From positions 124,001 to 188,000 of the forward strand of contig NZ_CP104164.1 of the NCBI RefSeq assembly GCF_029981845.1: DNA of 64,000 bases, given 5' to 3'. Below the pieces are notes generated by a model. That model did no database searches and was not told where the DNA came from. It saw only the letters and a list, made by a program, of their open reading frames with translations. Shown in pieces: positions 1-7,884 of the stretch; the first letter of the stretch is position 1, and each line of letters starts with the position of its first letter. The stretch is from Candidatus Bandiella numerosa (GTDB lineage Bacteria > Pseudomonadota > Alphaproteobacteria > Rickettsiales > Midichloriaceae). The position numbers and the translations under genes are program-made.

Positions 1-2
1 CA

Positions 3-389
3 ATTCTTTTAATCCTTAATCAATCAATTTATTTATTATGTGGTGATGATTTTGAAGAATATAGTAGATTTACACCAAATTTTATGGCTCCAGTAAATTT
101 GAGCTGGGGAAATAACAATCGAACTACTGCTGTAAGAATTCCAGATGGCGATATAAGTAGTAGAAGATTGGAATTTAGGATTCCATCTGCTTCATGCGAT
201 CCACAAAAAGCTATTTTTTTCTTACTTGTTGCAGTCTTAAATGCATTAACCAATCCAAAAGCAACAATAGATAGGGTATACGGCAACGCAGCCGATCCAC
301 AATATAAATTTCAGGATTTATTTACCAATCCAACTACCGCTAAAAATCATTATAATTTGGATAATATTTATTCTCAATTATGTATCTAA
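3..389 (+). CDS. glutamine synthetase-like protein, C-terminal part (5' end outside window)
   Basis: The frame is open from the first bases of the window to the stop at 387-389, so the gene begins upstream. The visible end resembles the catalytic C-terminal region of glutamine synthetase: an Ala-Pro-x-x-Leu-Ser-Trp-Gly stretch, then Asn-Arg-Thr with Arg-Ile-Pro, then Arg-Arg-Leu-Glu-Phe-Arg-Ile-Pro. These match the glutamate- and ATP-binding arginine segments of the family, followed by the usual Ala-rich helix. Glutamine synthetases make glutamine from glutamate, ammonia and ATP. The segment after the helix (Asp-Arg-Val-Tyr-Gly-Asn) is not the typical ending, and the usual Asn-Pro-Tyr is Cys-Asp-Pro-Gln here, so this may be a diverged or paralogous GS-fold enzyme. 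The first internal ATG is at 84, but family similarity clearly begins before it. Confidence 0.68.
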   Translation: MLLILNQSIYLLCGDDFEEYSRFTPNFMAPVNLSWGNNNRTTAVRIPDGDISSRRLEFRIPSASCDPQKAIFFLLVAVLNALTNPKATIDRVYGNAADPQYKFQDLFTNPTTAKNHYNLDNIYSQLCI

Positions 390-527
390 ATAATTTAAAA
401 TTCAAAGTGTAGGAGATAATGTTATTATAAATTAAATAGTATGTAAAAAAGCATACTTGTGAAAAATTTTTGTTAATTAATTTCCTAAAGGATTAATAGC
501 GGTTTTAGATATAAAAGATTAACATTT

Positions 528-594
528 GCACTTCTAGCGCATCCTAATGAGTAGTGGGAAGGTTTGCTTGATGATAAGGATGCGCTAAATGTGC
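528..594. repeat. long imperfect inverted repeat, possible structured RNA
   Basis: Arms at 535-545 (TAGCGCATCCT) and 577-587 are perfect reverse complements. An outer GCAC/GTGC pair at 528-531 and 591-594 extends the stem across a 3x3 internal loop. It lies alone in the roughly 390-base gap between the glutamine synthetase-like gene and ffh. No T-run follows, so it is not a classical terminator. I see no 4.5S RNA signature (GGAAGCAGCC) in it. The rest of the gap (390-780) shows no gene. Confidence 0.5.
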
Positions 595-780
595 ACTCAC
601 CCAGTTCAGCTACTTTGATTTGTTATAGCACGTATAAATAGAATATGCAACTAATAGTTTTATTTGCTACTATAAGAAGTAATTAAATGATTTAAAATGA
701 TATTATTATTTTGTTTACTTGTGTTTTGCAAAGCATTATATTCGTCACTATATTTGTCAGAATGAAATAATAAATACGCA

Positions 781-2145
781 ATGTTTGCTTCTTTAAGTGA
801 AAATTTTATAAAAGCTCTTGATAAAATTAAGCGCAAAGGGATCATATCAGGAGATGATTTAGAAGGGGCACTGCGTGAAATAAGAATATCTATGCTCGAG
901 GCTGATGTTGCGCTAAGCGTAACTAAAGAATTTATAAAAAATGTAAAAAATAAAGCCATTGGACAGGAAGTTGTTAATAGCGTAACACCTGGGCAAATGA
1001 TAGTGAAGATTGTTCATGATGAATTAAAAAATATTTTAGGAACGGACGAGCAAGATATTAACTTAAAAGTGTCGCCCCCTGCGGTAATAATATTAGTTGG
1101 ATTACAAGGTGTGGGTAAGACAACAACTGCTGTTAAGTTAGCAGTATATTTAAGAAAAAAATTAAAGAAGAAAGTGTTGCTTGCATCATTGGATACATAT
1201 AGACCAGCTGCTCAGGAACAACTTGAGACACTTGGTAAGCAAGTCTCTATTGATACTCTTCCTATTATTCATAAACAATTTCCTCTGGATATTGCTAAAA
1301 GAGCGCTACAAGAGGGTAAAACAGGATTATATGACCTAATAATCCTGGATACGGCAGGTAGATTGCACACTGATGAAAAATTAATAGATGAAATCATTTC
1401 TATAAAACGCGTTACTAATCCTGTTGAAACTTTATTAGTAGCAGATTCTATGGCAGGACAAGATGCAGTAAGTAGTGCGAAGCAATTTCACGATTCAGTA
1501 AATTTAACAGGTATTGTATTGACTAGGATTGATGGTGATTCAAGGGGTGGAGCAGCGCTAAGTATAAAATATATCACAGGATGCCCTATCAAGTTTATCG
1601 GGCATGGAGAAAAAATATCTGATTTGGAAAAATTTTATCCTGAAAGAATTGCATCTAGAATTCTTGATATGGGAGATGTTGTTACTTTAGTCGAAAAAGC
1701 TATAGACGCAGTGAACGAAGAGGACTTAGAGCAGCTAGCTAAAAAAATGCAAAAGGGCAAATTCGATATGGAAGATTTAAAGAAACAGCTCAATAATTTA
1801 AAAAAAATGGGGGGAATATCTTCAATTATGGGTATGTTACCTGGTTTTAAGGGAATTAAGCAAGCTTTAGGTTCAGATAAATTTGATAAAAGTGTTATAA
1901 TCAGGCAAGAGGCAATAATAGACTCTATGACAAAAAAAGAGAAGATGTACCCCAAAATAATGAATGCATCAAGAAAAAATAGAGTTGCCAAGGGAGCTGG
2001 GGTTACTGTTCAAGATATTAATAAATTGTTGAAGCAGTTTTTAGAAATGCAAAAAATGATGAAGAAAGTAAGTAATTTGGACGAAAGAAATTTAAGAAAA
2101 TTTGAAAATATGATAGATAATAAATATAAAAACAATATTTCATGA
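781..2145 (+). CDS. ffh: signal recognition particle protein Ffh
   Basis: Ffh is the GTPase subunit of the bacterial signal recognition particle. It binds signal sequences and 4.5S RNA and delivers ribosomes to FtsY at the inner membrane. The 454-residue product has the N helical bundle (about 1-95), the GTPase P-loop GLQGVGKTTT (108-117), DTYRPAA (138-144), DTAGR (190-194) and TRIDGD (248-253), and a methionine-rich M domain in the last ~130 residues with repeated Met-Met and Met-Gly segments for signal binding. Length is normal for the family. No strong Shine-Dalgarno precedes the ATG. The TGA stop overlaps the ATG of the next frame (ATGA), suggesting translational coupling. No 4.5S RNA gene was recognised next to it. 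Confidence 0.97.
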   Translation: MFASLSENFIKALDKIKRKGIISGDDLEGALREIRISMLEADVALSVTKEFIKNVKNKAIGQEVVNSVTPGQMIVKIVHDELKNILGTDEQDINLKVSPPAVIILVGLQGVGKTTTAVKLAVYLRKKLKKKVLLASLDTYRPAAQEQLETLGKQVSIDTLPIIHKQFPLDIAKRALQEGKTGLYDLIILDTAGRLHTDEKLIDEIISIKRVTNPVETLLVADSMAGQDAVSSAKQFHDSVNLTGIVLTRIDGDSRGGAALSIKYITGCPIKFIGHGEKISDLEKFYPERIASRILDMGDVVTLVEKAIDAVNEEDLEQLAKKMQKGKFDMEDLKKQLNNLKKMGGISSIMGMLPGFKGIKQALGSDKFDKSVIIRQEAIIDSMTKKEKMYPKIMNASRKNRVAKGAGVTVQDINKLLKQFLEMQKMMKKVSNLDERNLRKFENMIDNKYKNNIS

Positions 2146-2708
2146 AAAATCTGAAAGATGACCAAAAAATAAAAAGGCTATCTGAGGCTTTGAGAATAAA
2201 TCTTAAGAGAAGAAAATCAAAGAATAAAAAAGAAACCTGTGAGAAAATTATGAAAAATAAAACTACTAAGTTAGCTGTAATATTAATCTTGTCAGCTATG
2301 TTGATATCATGTGGTAAAAAAACGGAAAGAGTAGGCTATTTTTTAAGCAAGGAAAAGCTGGACACTATCAAAATCAATCAAACTTCTGAGCAAAGTCTTC
2401 TGAATGCCTTAGGAGAACCTACAACCAAATCAAGCTTTGGCCCAAAGATTTACTATTATATGGAACACCAATATGAACAAGTTGCATTTTTTTATCCGAA
2501 ATTAAAGGAACAAAAAATTGTCGCCATAGAACTGGATGCAAAAGATATAATCAAAAAAGTAACAATATATGGTTCAAAAGATGCAAATGTTTTGAATTAT
2601 GACTCAGATCAAATTATGATAAAGGGAAATCAAATTGGTGTGCTAGAGCAATTTGCAAGCAATATAGGTAAATTCAGTTCAAAAGCTCAAAAGGGTAGTG
2701 CAAATTGA
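2142..2708 (+). CDS. BamE/OmlA-like outer-membrane lipoprotein with N-terminal extension
   Basis: The last ~150 residues look like a BamE (SmpA/OmlA) lipoprotein, an accessory subunit of the beta-barrel assembly machine. From an internal ATG at 2250 there is a lipoprotein signal peptide ending Leu-Ile-Ser-Cys (Cys21 from that Met). Then comes an Ile-x-Gln-Thr-Ser-Glu-Gln-Ser turn, Leu-Gly-Glu-Pro and a Tyr-Tyr-Tyr strand. Upstream of Met37 the same open frame encodes about 36 residues containing RLSEALRINLKRRK. That is a highly basic helix resembling the short Ala-Leu-Arg-x-Asn-Leu-x-Arg-Arg-Lys proteins of alphaproteobacteria. The ATG at 2142 overlaps the ffh stop, which favours translation of the extension. 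A lipobox 57 residues in could not be processed normally, so either two products share the frame or two small genes have fused. Confidence 0.7.
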   Translation: MKNLKDDQKIKRLSEALRINLKRRKSKNKKETCEKIMKNKTTKLAVILILSAMLISCGKKTERVGYFLSKEKLDTIKINQTSEQSLLNALGEPTTKSSFGPKIYYYMEHQYEQVAFFYPKLKEQKIVAIELDAKDIIKKVTIYGSKDANVLNYDSDQIMIKGNQIGVLEQFASNIGKFSSKAQKGSAN

Positions 2709-2744
2709 TTTTTAAATTTGATGCGAGATTAGTATACAACATCA

Positions 2745-3308
2745 ATGATAGTGATATTTAGTAAGAATACGCACTTAGAGCAAGCTTTAAGAAATTTCCA
2801 GATGTATAAAAACTTAAAGATTGTAACAACACAGGACAAAAAACAATTAGAAGAAGCAGGTAGAATTTGTATATTAGATGAGGTTGTGAGCTTTAATAAT
2901 CAATATAAAATTTGCATTTCTACATCAAAAACTCAGGGCACAGATTTAACAAAACCTTTTCATATCTCAGGTTTAAATCTCCTCATTATTAAATGCTTAG
3001 CACAAATAAATAATTATATATTTCCCGATAAATTTTCTTTTTTCTACAATGAGAGATTGTTAATTAATAATGATGAAAAAACTGTTAAATTGACCGAAAA
3101 AGAAGCTGGCTTGCTAAATTTTATTTTAAAAAGTCCAATTTTTACTGTTAACAAAGTCGAGGTTCTTGATAAATTGTGGAGATACGATATTACTTCAGAA
3201 ACATTAACTATTGAAACACATATTTATCTTTTAAAAGCAAAATTCAAAAAACTTGGCTTTAAGAATGTATTGTCAATTGATAAGAATAAAATTAATTTCA
3301 GTATTTAA
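2745..3308 (+). CDS. orphan OmpR/PhoB-type winged-helix regulator with degenerate receiver
   Basis: The C-terminal ~85 residues carry an OmpR/PhoB DNA-binding winged helix: Lys-Leu-Thr-Glu-Lys-Glu-Ala, then Val-Asn-Lys-Val-Glu-Val-Leu-Asp-Lys-Leu-Trp, then a recognition helix Thr-Ile-Glu-Thr-His-Ile-Tyr-Leu-Leu-Lys. The N-terminal ~100 residues are receiver-sized, but I can only trace remnants: Ile-Leu-Asp-Glu as a possible acceptor region and Thr-Lys-Pro-Phe as the conserved Lys-Pro. Phosphorylation is therefore doubtful. No histidine kinase is adjacent. It stands just upstream of fliK and flgD, where orphan OmpR-type regulators such as FtcR/Rem sit in other alphaproteobacteria. A role in flagellar gene control is inference from position only. 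Confidence 0.72.
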   Translation: MIVIFSKNTHLEQALRNFQMYKNLKIVTTQDKKQLEEAGRICILDEVVSFNNQYKICISTSKTQGTDLTKPFHISGLNLLIIKCLAQINNYIFPDKFSFFYNERLLINNDEKTVKLTEKEAGLLNFILKSPIFTVNKVEVLDKLWRYDITSETLTIETHIYLLKAKFKKLGFKNVLSIDKNKINFSI

Positions 3309-3360
3309 ATTTGGCATGTTAATTGCTCATAAATTATATGCACTGATAATATAAATATAA

Positions 3361-4620
3361 ATGGCAGAAGCATCTATACAAATTAACCAACTAAGCTCAA
3401 ATGCACATAGTGCGCAAAAGGCTTGTTTAAATTCATCAAGTGGCAGTCATGATACTAGTGCCAATTTTGATAAAATATTGCAAAGTATAAATGCACCTAC
3501 TGATACGTCTACTAAAGTTAACCATAATGAAGATAATTCTCAATTAGTAATAGATAGAGGTGGCGACTGTGACAATAACATTCAAAACGATAATTCTAAC
3601 TATAGTAGCGCAAGCATTAATGACATTGAAATTGAGGAATATTTGCAAATTACCCCTAGACAGGTAAGTGTTGATACTAGAGTTAAAACTGATTTAAGTC
3701 TTTTAACCTTAGCGGAAAATGCCACAATTAATAATGCTGGCAGTGCGCAAGATACTTACAAATCAGCTGAGCTGAATTTCTTTTGTCCAACTGTGCAACT
3801 ATCATATGGAGATCATGGAGGAAATGAGAAGAGTAACAATGATAATAATAAGTTACCGCAATTACAAATAGAAGCTACTGAATTTACTGGTGGAGATGTT
3901 AGATTCATTAAAATAGGACAAAATATTGAATTAAATTTTCCGAAGATTCAATTAAATTATTCAGAATATGAGACATACTCACAAAACCAGCCAGAAACTT
4001 GTGATAATTTACCGTTCGTTTCATCTGGAGTTGACACAAAGGAAGTTAGAAGTTTTGATTTTGTTGATTTAAATTTTAAATTTAATGAGACCTTATCTGA
4101 TGCAGATTACAGATATGGACACAATGCATATTTTAACAGTACAAAACCAATAACAAATGCAAAAATAAATTTTTCTTTAGACAGTTTAGATAGTAAGTTG
4201 ATTAATCAGGTAAATTTTTTCATATCTGCCACAACTAATCAAAAAGAGAACAATACTGTGGTGCAGTTAGAACCTGCAGAACTTGGTAAAATTGAAATAA
4301 TAGTAAGTAATCAGGGAAAGGAGCGAAACATCATAGTAAATTCTGATAAAATATCAACATTTGAGCTATTGAAAAAACATAGTGATGAATTTTTAAGTAG
4401 CATTAAGTCTAGCGATTCTGAAAATGACATTACAACAAATCTTTCTTTTAATTATAAAGATCTAAGTCAAAATGGTGATGGTGGAGACGACCAATTACAA
4501 AAAGGACGACTATCAGTTGAAGGAAAAAATAATGCTTTATTCAATGGTGTTACAGAACACAGAATGTCACTTGTGTTTATGCCATTTGATATTGACAAAA
4601 ATTTAGATGTATGGGTATAG
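3361..4620 (+). CDS. fliK: flagellar hook-length control protein FliK-like
   Basis: FliK measures hook length and switches the flagellar export gate from hook to filament substrates. The 419-residue product has a long low-complexity Asn/Ser/Asp-rich N-terminal region, typical of the ruler part. The compact Flg_hook domain lies at about residues 300-350. It begins Val-Val-Gln-Leu-Glu-Pro-Ala-Glu-Leu-Gly-Lys-Ile-Glu, the family hallmark L.P..LG.(I/V)E, and ends with Leu-Lys-Lys-His-x-Asp-Glu-Phe. The gene is followed after 31 bases by flgD, its natural partner in hook assembly. The N-terminal part is not conserved enough to test the exact start. Confidence 0.85.
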   Translation: MAEASIQINQLSSNAHSAQKACLNSSSGSHDTSANFDKILQSINAPTDTSTKVNHNEDNSQLVIDRGGDCDNNIQNDNSNYSSASINDIEIEEYLQITPRQVSVDTRVKTDLSLLTLAENATINNAGSAQDTYKSAELNFFCPTVQLSYGDHGGNEKSNNDNNKLPQLQIEATEFTGGDVRFIKIGQNIELNFPKIQLNYSEYETYSQNQPETCDNLPFVSSGVDTKEVRSFDFVDLNFKFNETLSDADYRYGHNAYFNSTKPITNAKINFSLDSLDSKLINQVNFFISATTNQKENNTVVQLEPAELGKIEIIVSNQGKERNIIVNSDKISTFELLKKHSDEFLSSIKSSDSENDITTNLSFNYKDLSQNGDGGDDQLQKGRLSVEGKNNALFNGVTEHRMSLVFMPFDIDKNLDVWV

Positions 4621-4651
4621 TGGTATCACATAATGTTTTAAGGTTTGCTTT

Positions 4652-5464
4652 ATGGCCGAAGTAGGATCGTCAAAATCAATCATCAATTCCTCTGATAATG
4701 GTGCTGTTGATAAAATTGCAAAAGAAAAAAAGGCTTTAGCGGAAGAGAAAAAAAGGTTTTTAGGATTTTTTGTAGAATCTCTCAAAGGTCAAGATCCGAC
4801 TTCTCCAATGGATCATTCCCATGTGATCAATACCATGTTGTCATACCAAAACACAACTAATTTAATGGACATTAAAGGGTTATTATACGATGCATTCAAC
4901 GAGAGTGACCAAGCAAAATTGTCTAGTGCCGTTAATCAACTAGGGCAAGGAGTAATAATTAAGGGTAACGATATTGAGCTTACTGAATCAGAAGAAAATA
5001 GTAAAAAAGTTTTAAAGGCAGATATAATTTATCTGTTAGAAGATCAAGCAGACAAAGTTAAAATTTCAATTAAAGATGAAAAAGGAAAAGTAATTTCTGA
5101 AGTAGAAAGTGCTGAAAAAAATAAAGGGATGAATACATTCGTCTGGGATGGAGAATTAATAAAAGATAATGAAAAATCTACTGATCCTGCAAAATTAGGC
5201 AAATATACTTATGAAGTAGTTGCTACTGACAAAAATGGTGAAAAAATTAAGGTAACCACTTTTAGTGGTATTAGAAATATTATTGATAAAATTCTTTTGG
5301 ATAATAAAGGTTCCCCCGTATTTAATTCAGGTGAAAAACGGTTTAATCAGGATCAGATTTATGGCTATCAAGCAGTGAATACTGCTAATCTCGGTAATTT
5401 GCAAAATTTCAAAGATTATTTAAAATCTAATAAAGACCTATTCACTACCAGAAAAGATGCATAA
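4652..5464 (+). CDS. flgD: flagellar hook assembly scaffold FlgD
   Basis: FlgD caps the growing hook and adds FlgE subunits. Residues 35-75 contain the FlgD N-terminal signature: a hydrophobic helix then Gly-Gln-Asp-Pro-Thr-Ser-Pro-Met-Asp (46-54), followed by Met-Leu-Ser-Tyr-Gln-Asn. The family norm is NQDPLNPMD and QLAQFS. The middle part (Val-Phe/Trp-Asp-Gly and a Tyr-Thr-Tyr-Glu-Val strand) fits the FlgD Ig-like/FlgD_ig domain. At 270 residues the length is ordinary. It follows fliK on the same strand, and no other flagellar genes are in the window. A small palindrome right after the stop (about 5460-5476) could end the transcript, but it lacks a clear T-run. Confidence 0.9.
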   Translation: MAEVGSSKSIINSSDNGAVDKIAKEKKALAEEKKRFLGFFVESLKGQDPTSPMDHSHVINTMLSYQNTTNLMDIKGLLYDAFNESDQAKLSSAVNQLGQGVIIKGNDIELTESEENSKKVLKADIIYLLEDQADKVKISIKDEKGKVISEVESAEKNKGMNTFVWDGELIKDNEKSTDPAKLGKYTYEVVATDKNGEKIKVTTFSGIRNIIDKILLDNKGSPVFNSGEKRFNQDQIYGYQAVNTANLGNLQNFKDYLKSNKDLFTTRKDA

Positions 5465-5527
5465 GCCTCAAGCTTATACTTGTTGGTTAGATTGTTTTAA
5501 TGCCGACAGAAATTTATTTTATCTAAT

Positions 5528-6079
5528 CTAGAATCTGTTTCTATATTCAACTGGATTGTCAGGACATTGCATAAAACCACATTCCAAATATACAGAAATG
5601 ACGTTGATTAATAACATAGTTAGTAATATCAAAAACAAAAGCCTATTAAGCAATTTATCAGATATTGAAAAGTATGACAATATGCTATTAAACTTTATGT
5701 TTTTAAATATTGGTGTTAAAGATACTAGAATAATAAATGAAAATGAAACGATATCATTCCAAGTGTAAAAATGCAAATTGAGGAATTTTGATCCATATCC
5801 TGGATCACCAGGCACAATATGTAGCAACACTTGTCTCATAGCCACAATTAAGCTGTATATACTAGAAATAATGATTATCAAATTATATCTAAATTCATTA
5901 CCGTACCTAATATTCATTATGGCCCCAAATGCTATAAAGAATAACCCTACTCTTTGTAATAAACAAAGAGGGCAAGGAAGCTCATGGAATGCAAATTGAT
6001 AAAAAAGAGCAATTATATTCGCTGTGATTGCTATAATAAGTATTATAAAATCTGTTATTAAAATTTGTCTATTTTGCAT
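5528..6079 (-). CDS. dsbB: DsbB-family quinone-linked thiol oxidoreductase
   Basis: DsbB passes electrons from periplasmic DsbA to membrane quinone. The protein is almost all membrane segments, with the catalytic Cys36-Pro-Leu-Cys39 just after the first helix, followed by LLQR as in the family. The usual second cysteine pair in the loop between helices 3 and 4 is absent. Instead Cys167 and Cys172 lie at the extreme C-terminus, after what reads as a fifth membrane helix (about 143-165), which would put them on the periplasmic side. The small DUF5993-like gene lies just upstream on the same strand. A DsbA-like partner is encoded at 44.4-45.4 kb. Confidence 0.88.
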   Translation of the reverse strand: MQNRQILITDFIILIIAITANIIALFYQFAFHELPCPLCLLQRVGLFFIAFGAIMNIRYGNEFRYNLIIIISSIYSLIVAMRQVLLHIVPGDPGYGSKFLNLHFYTWNDIVSFSFIILVSLTPIFKNIKFNSILSYFSISDKLLNRLLFLILLTMLLINVISVYLECGFMQCPDNPVEYRNRF

Positions 6080-6095
6080 TTTTTCAGTATAAAAA

Positions 6096-6251
6096 TTAAA
6101 AAGATAAATTTAATTTATCTGTTGCATGGTGAATGAACCAAGCCACAGAGATTGCATAGCACATAAAAAATAAAATTAGACTAAAACCTATTTTGCCTAT
6201 ATACGCCAAGCACAATGCCATAACTAATATAATGAAGATACTCACTATCAT
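6096..6251 (-). CDS. small DUF5993-like membrane protein
   Basis: A 51-codon frame starts at ATG 6249-6251 and ends at TAA 6096-6098; an in-frame GTG at 6270-6272 would give 58 residues. It has two hydrophobic segments separated by Tyr-Ile-Gly-Lys, and the ending HHATDKLNLSF. I recognise this ending as the hallmark of a small membrane protein family (DUF5993) often encoded beside dsbB. It sits 16 bases upstream of dsbB on the same strand, supporting co-expression and a role in the same thiol-oxidation pathway. Function is unknown. Confidence 0.72.
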   Translation of the reverse strand: MIVSIFIILVMALCLAYIGKIGFSLILFFMCYAISVAWFIHHATDKLNLSF

Positions 6252-6316
6252 AAAAATCGTCTTTTTAATCACTACTTAAAGTAAATAAGAAAACACCTAA
6301 AATGTAAAGAATAATC

Positions 6317-7042
6317 TTAACGTCTAGCAATAGAAATCGCAATAACCTCTGTTGCCCCGTTCTTAATTAAAATTTTTGAGCACTCATTAATAGTATTGCC
6401 AGTAGTTATTACATCATCTATTAATAATATTTTTTTTCCTTGAATTAATTTTCTATTATTTTCACTAATATAAAATGAATTTTTTAGATTTTTCTCCCTA
6501 AGATTTTTACTTAATTCGCTTTGACTAGCTGTATTTTTAATCTTTACTAAAATTTTTGAATTATATTTTATTTTTGTTATGTCAGCCATTATTTTTGCAA
6601 TGATGGCTGATTGATTATACCCACGTAGCTTTAATTTTGATTTATGAAGTGGTACTGGAAATATATAATCTATATCTTTACATTCTAATGTAGCTGAAAT
6701 ATACGTTAGCCAATTTTTTAATAATTTTCTTAATTTAAAGATAGCATGAAATTTAAATTTTTTGATTATTTGTTTTGCGAAATCATTATATTCAATTATG
6801 GATATTGTATAATTATAGCAATGCTTTTCATTGATACAAAATTTATCAGTACAAAGAATCATGTTACTAGAGATTGTTAAGGAAGTTCCGCATTTTTTGC
6901 AAGTTGGCCTAGTTATAAATGAAATTTTCCCCCAACATTCTTTACATAATATATTAGAAATCCAACAATTTGCCTTGCACATAATGCAGATTGGAGGATA
7001 CATAATATTTATAGCGTGCCCAAGATAATCTATAATTCTCAT
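6317..7042 (-). CDS. comF: ComF-family phosphoribosyltransferase-like protein
   Basis: ComF/GntX proteins combine an N-terminal zinc ribbon with a type I phosphoribosyltransferase fold and are linked to DNA uptake. From Met at 7042 the product has several Cys pairs (Cys-Ile-Met-Cys, Cys-Lys-Glu-Cys, Cys-Lys-Lys-Cys) in the first ~65 residues. Later come Phe-Pro-Val-Pro-Leu-His and Arg-Gly-Tyr-Asn-Gln-Ser, and the PRPP loop ILLIDDVITTGNT near the C-terminus, all typical of the family. The frame stays open to an earlier ATG at 7138. That would add 32 residues with a signal-like hydrophobic run, which is unexpected for a cytosolic protein, so I prefer the internal start. Confidence 0.88.
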   Translation of the reverse strand: MRIIDYLGHAINIMYPPICIMCKANCWISNILCKECWGKISFITRPTCKKCGTSLTISSNMILCTDKFCINEKHCYNYTISIIEYNDFAKQIIKKFKFHAIFKLRKLLKNWLTYISATLECKDIDYIFPVPLHKSKLKLRGYNQSAIIAKIMADITKIKYNSKILVKIKNTASQSELSKNLREKNLKNSFYISENNRKLIQGKKILLIDDVITTGNTINECSKILIKNGATEVIAISIARR

Positions 7043-7261
7043 ATTTGCATTTTGCTTTATATCTCCTGCCATGCTAGCAGAGACACATATTATAGTAAAT
7101 AATATCAATAATCTAACAACTGATGTTGCTAAAACCAATTTTTTCAGCTGATATTATACTAAATTTATAATTAAAAATGCTTGCGTAATCTTAAAGAGAG
7201 TGTCAAATCTTAGCCCTATTCCATTTACAGCATAATTCAGATAATTATTGACATCGCCATT

Positions 7262-7296
7262 CTTCGCTTATGTAGGTTTTAAAACTACACTTCGCT
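7262..7296. repeat. palindrome flanked by a repeated heptamer in a gene-free stretch
   Basis: GTAGGTTTTAAAACTAC (7272-7288) is a palindrome apart from one extra G. It is flanked on both sides by the direct repeat CTTCGCT (7262-7268 and 7290-7296). It lies in the gap between comF and nuoB (7043-7341), where I see no gene. The base composition is less AT-rich than nearby spacers. It has the look of a small dispersed palindromic element, but a second copy is not present in this window. Confidence 0.4.
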
Positions 7297-7341
7297 CATC
7301 ACTCCTTGTCACTACCTATCTTACCCAAGCTATAGCTTTGC

Positions 7342-7884
7342 TTATTCCAAAGAGGTTGTTCTTTTTATTTTTCTTTGCAAAATTAATAAACCATATAGCA
7401 ATGCTTCTGCCGTAGGTGGACAACCTGGAACATATACATCCACAGGCACTATTCTATCACATCCTCTTACCACAGAATATGAATAATGATAATACCCACC
7501 ACCATTTGCACAACTACCCATCGAAAGAACCCATCTTGGCTCAGGCATTTGATCATATACTTTCCTAAGGGCACTAGCCATTTTATTAGTTAGTGTACCT
7601 GCTACAATCATAACATCAGATTGACGTGGACTAGGCCTGAAAAGCATCCCAAATCTATCCATGTCATACCTGCTAGACGCAGTGTGCATCATCTCAATTG
7701 CACAACACGCAAGACCAAATGTCATTGGCCATAAAGAGCCTGCTCTAGCCCATTTTACTAAATCATCTAATTTAGCAGTAACAAAGCCTCTGTTTTTAAC
7801 ATCTTCTATAGCATAATTTAAAAGCTCATCTTGTTTTTGACGCAATGTAATTTTATTATGCTCGTTATGTATATTTATTCCCAT
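7342..7884 (-). CDS. nuoB: NADH-quinone oxidoreductase subunit B
   Basis: NuoB carries iron-sulfur cluster N2, the last electron relay of respiratory complex I. The cluster ligands are visible: Leu-Ala-Cys-Cys-Ala-Ile-Glu-Met, Gly-Ser-Cys-Ala-Asn-Gly-Gly-Gly-Tyr and Val-Pro-Gly-Cys-Pro-Pro-Thr. The length (about 180 residues) is normal. I chose the Met at 7884, which overlaps the end of nuoA by ten bases; an in-frame Met at 7905 would add seven residues and a longer overlap. It is the last gene of the leftward run yajC-fdx-nuoA-nuoB. No nuoC follows, so the rest of complex I is elsewhere. Confidence 0.95.
   Translation of the reverse strand: MGINIHNEHNKITLRQKQDELLNYAIEDVKNRGFVTAKLDDLVKWARAGSLWPMTFGLACCAIEMMHTASSRYDMDRFGMLFRPSPRQSDVMIVAGTLTNKMASALRKVYDQMPEPRWVLSMGSCANGGGYYHYSYSVVRGCDRIVPVDVYVPGCPPTAEALLYGLLILQRKIKRTTSLE

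Noticed and set aside
510..620. 4.5S SRP RNA gene near ffh
   Set aside because: The stem-loop has no GGAAGCAGCC-type apical motif and does not fit the SRP RNA fold.
660..959. Minus-strand frame over the ffh start, and many similar opposite-strand frames across the window
   Set aside because: They mirror strongly conserved genes, carry no recognisable domains and are explained by AT-rich codon use.
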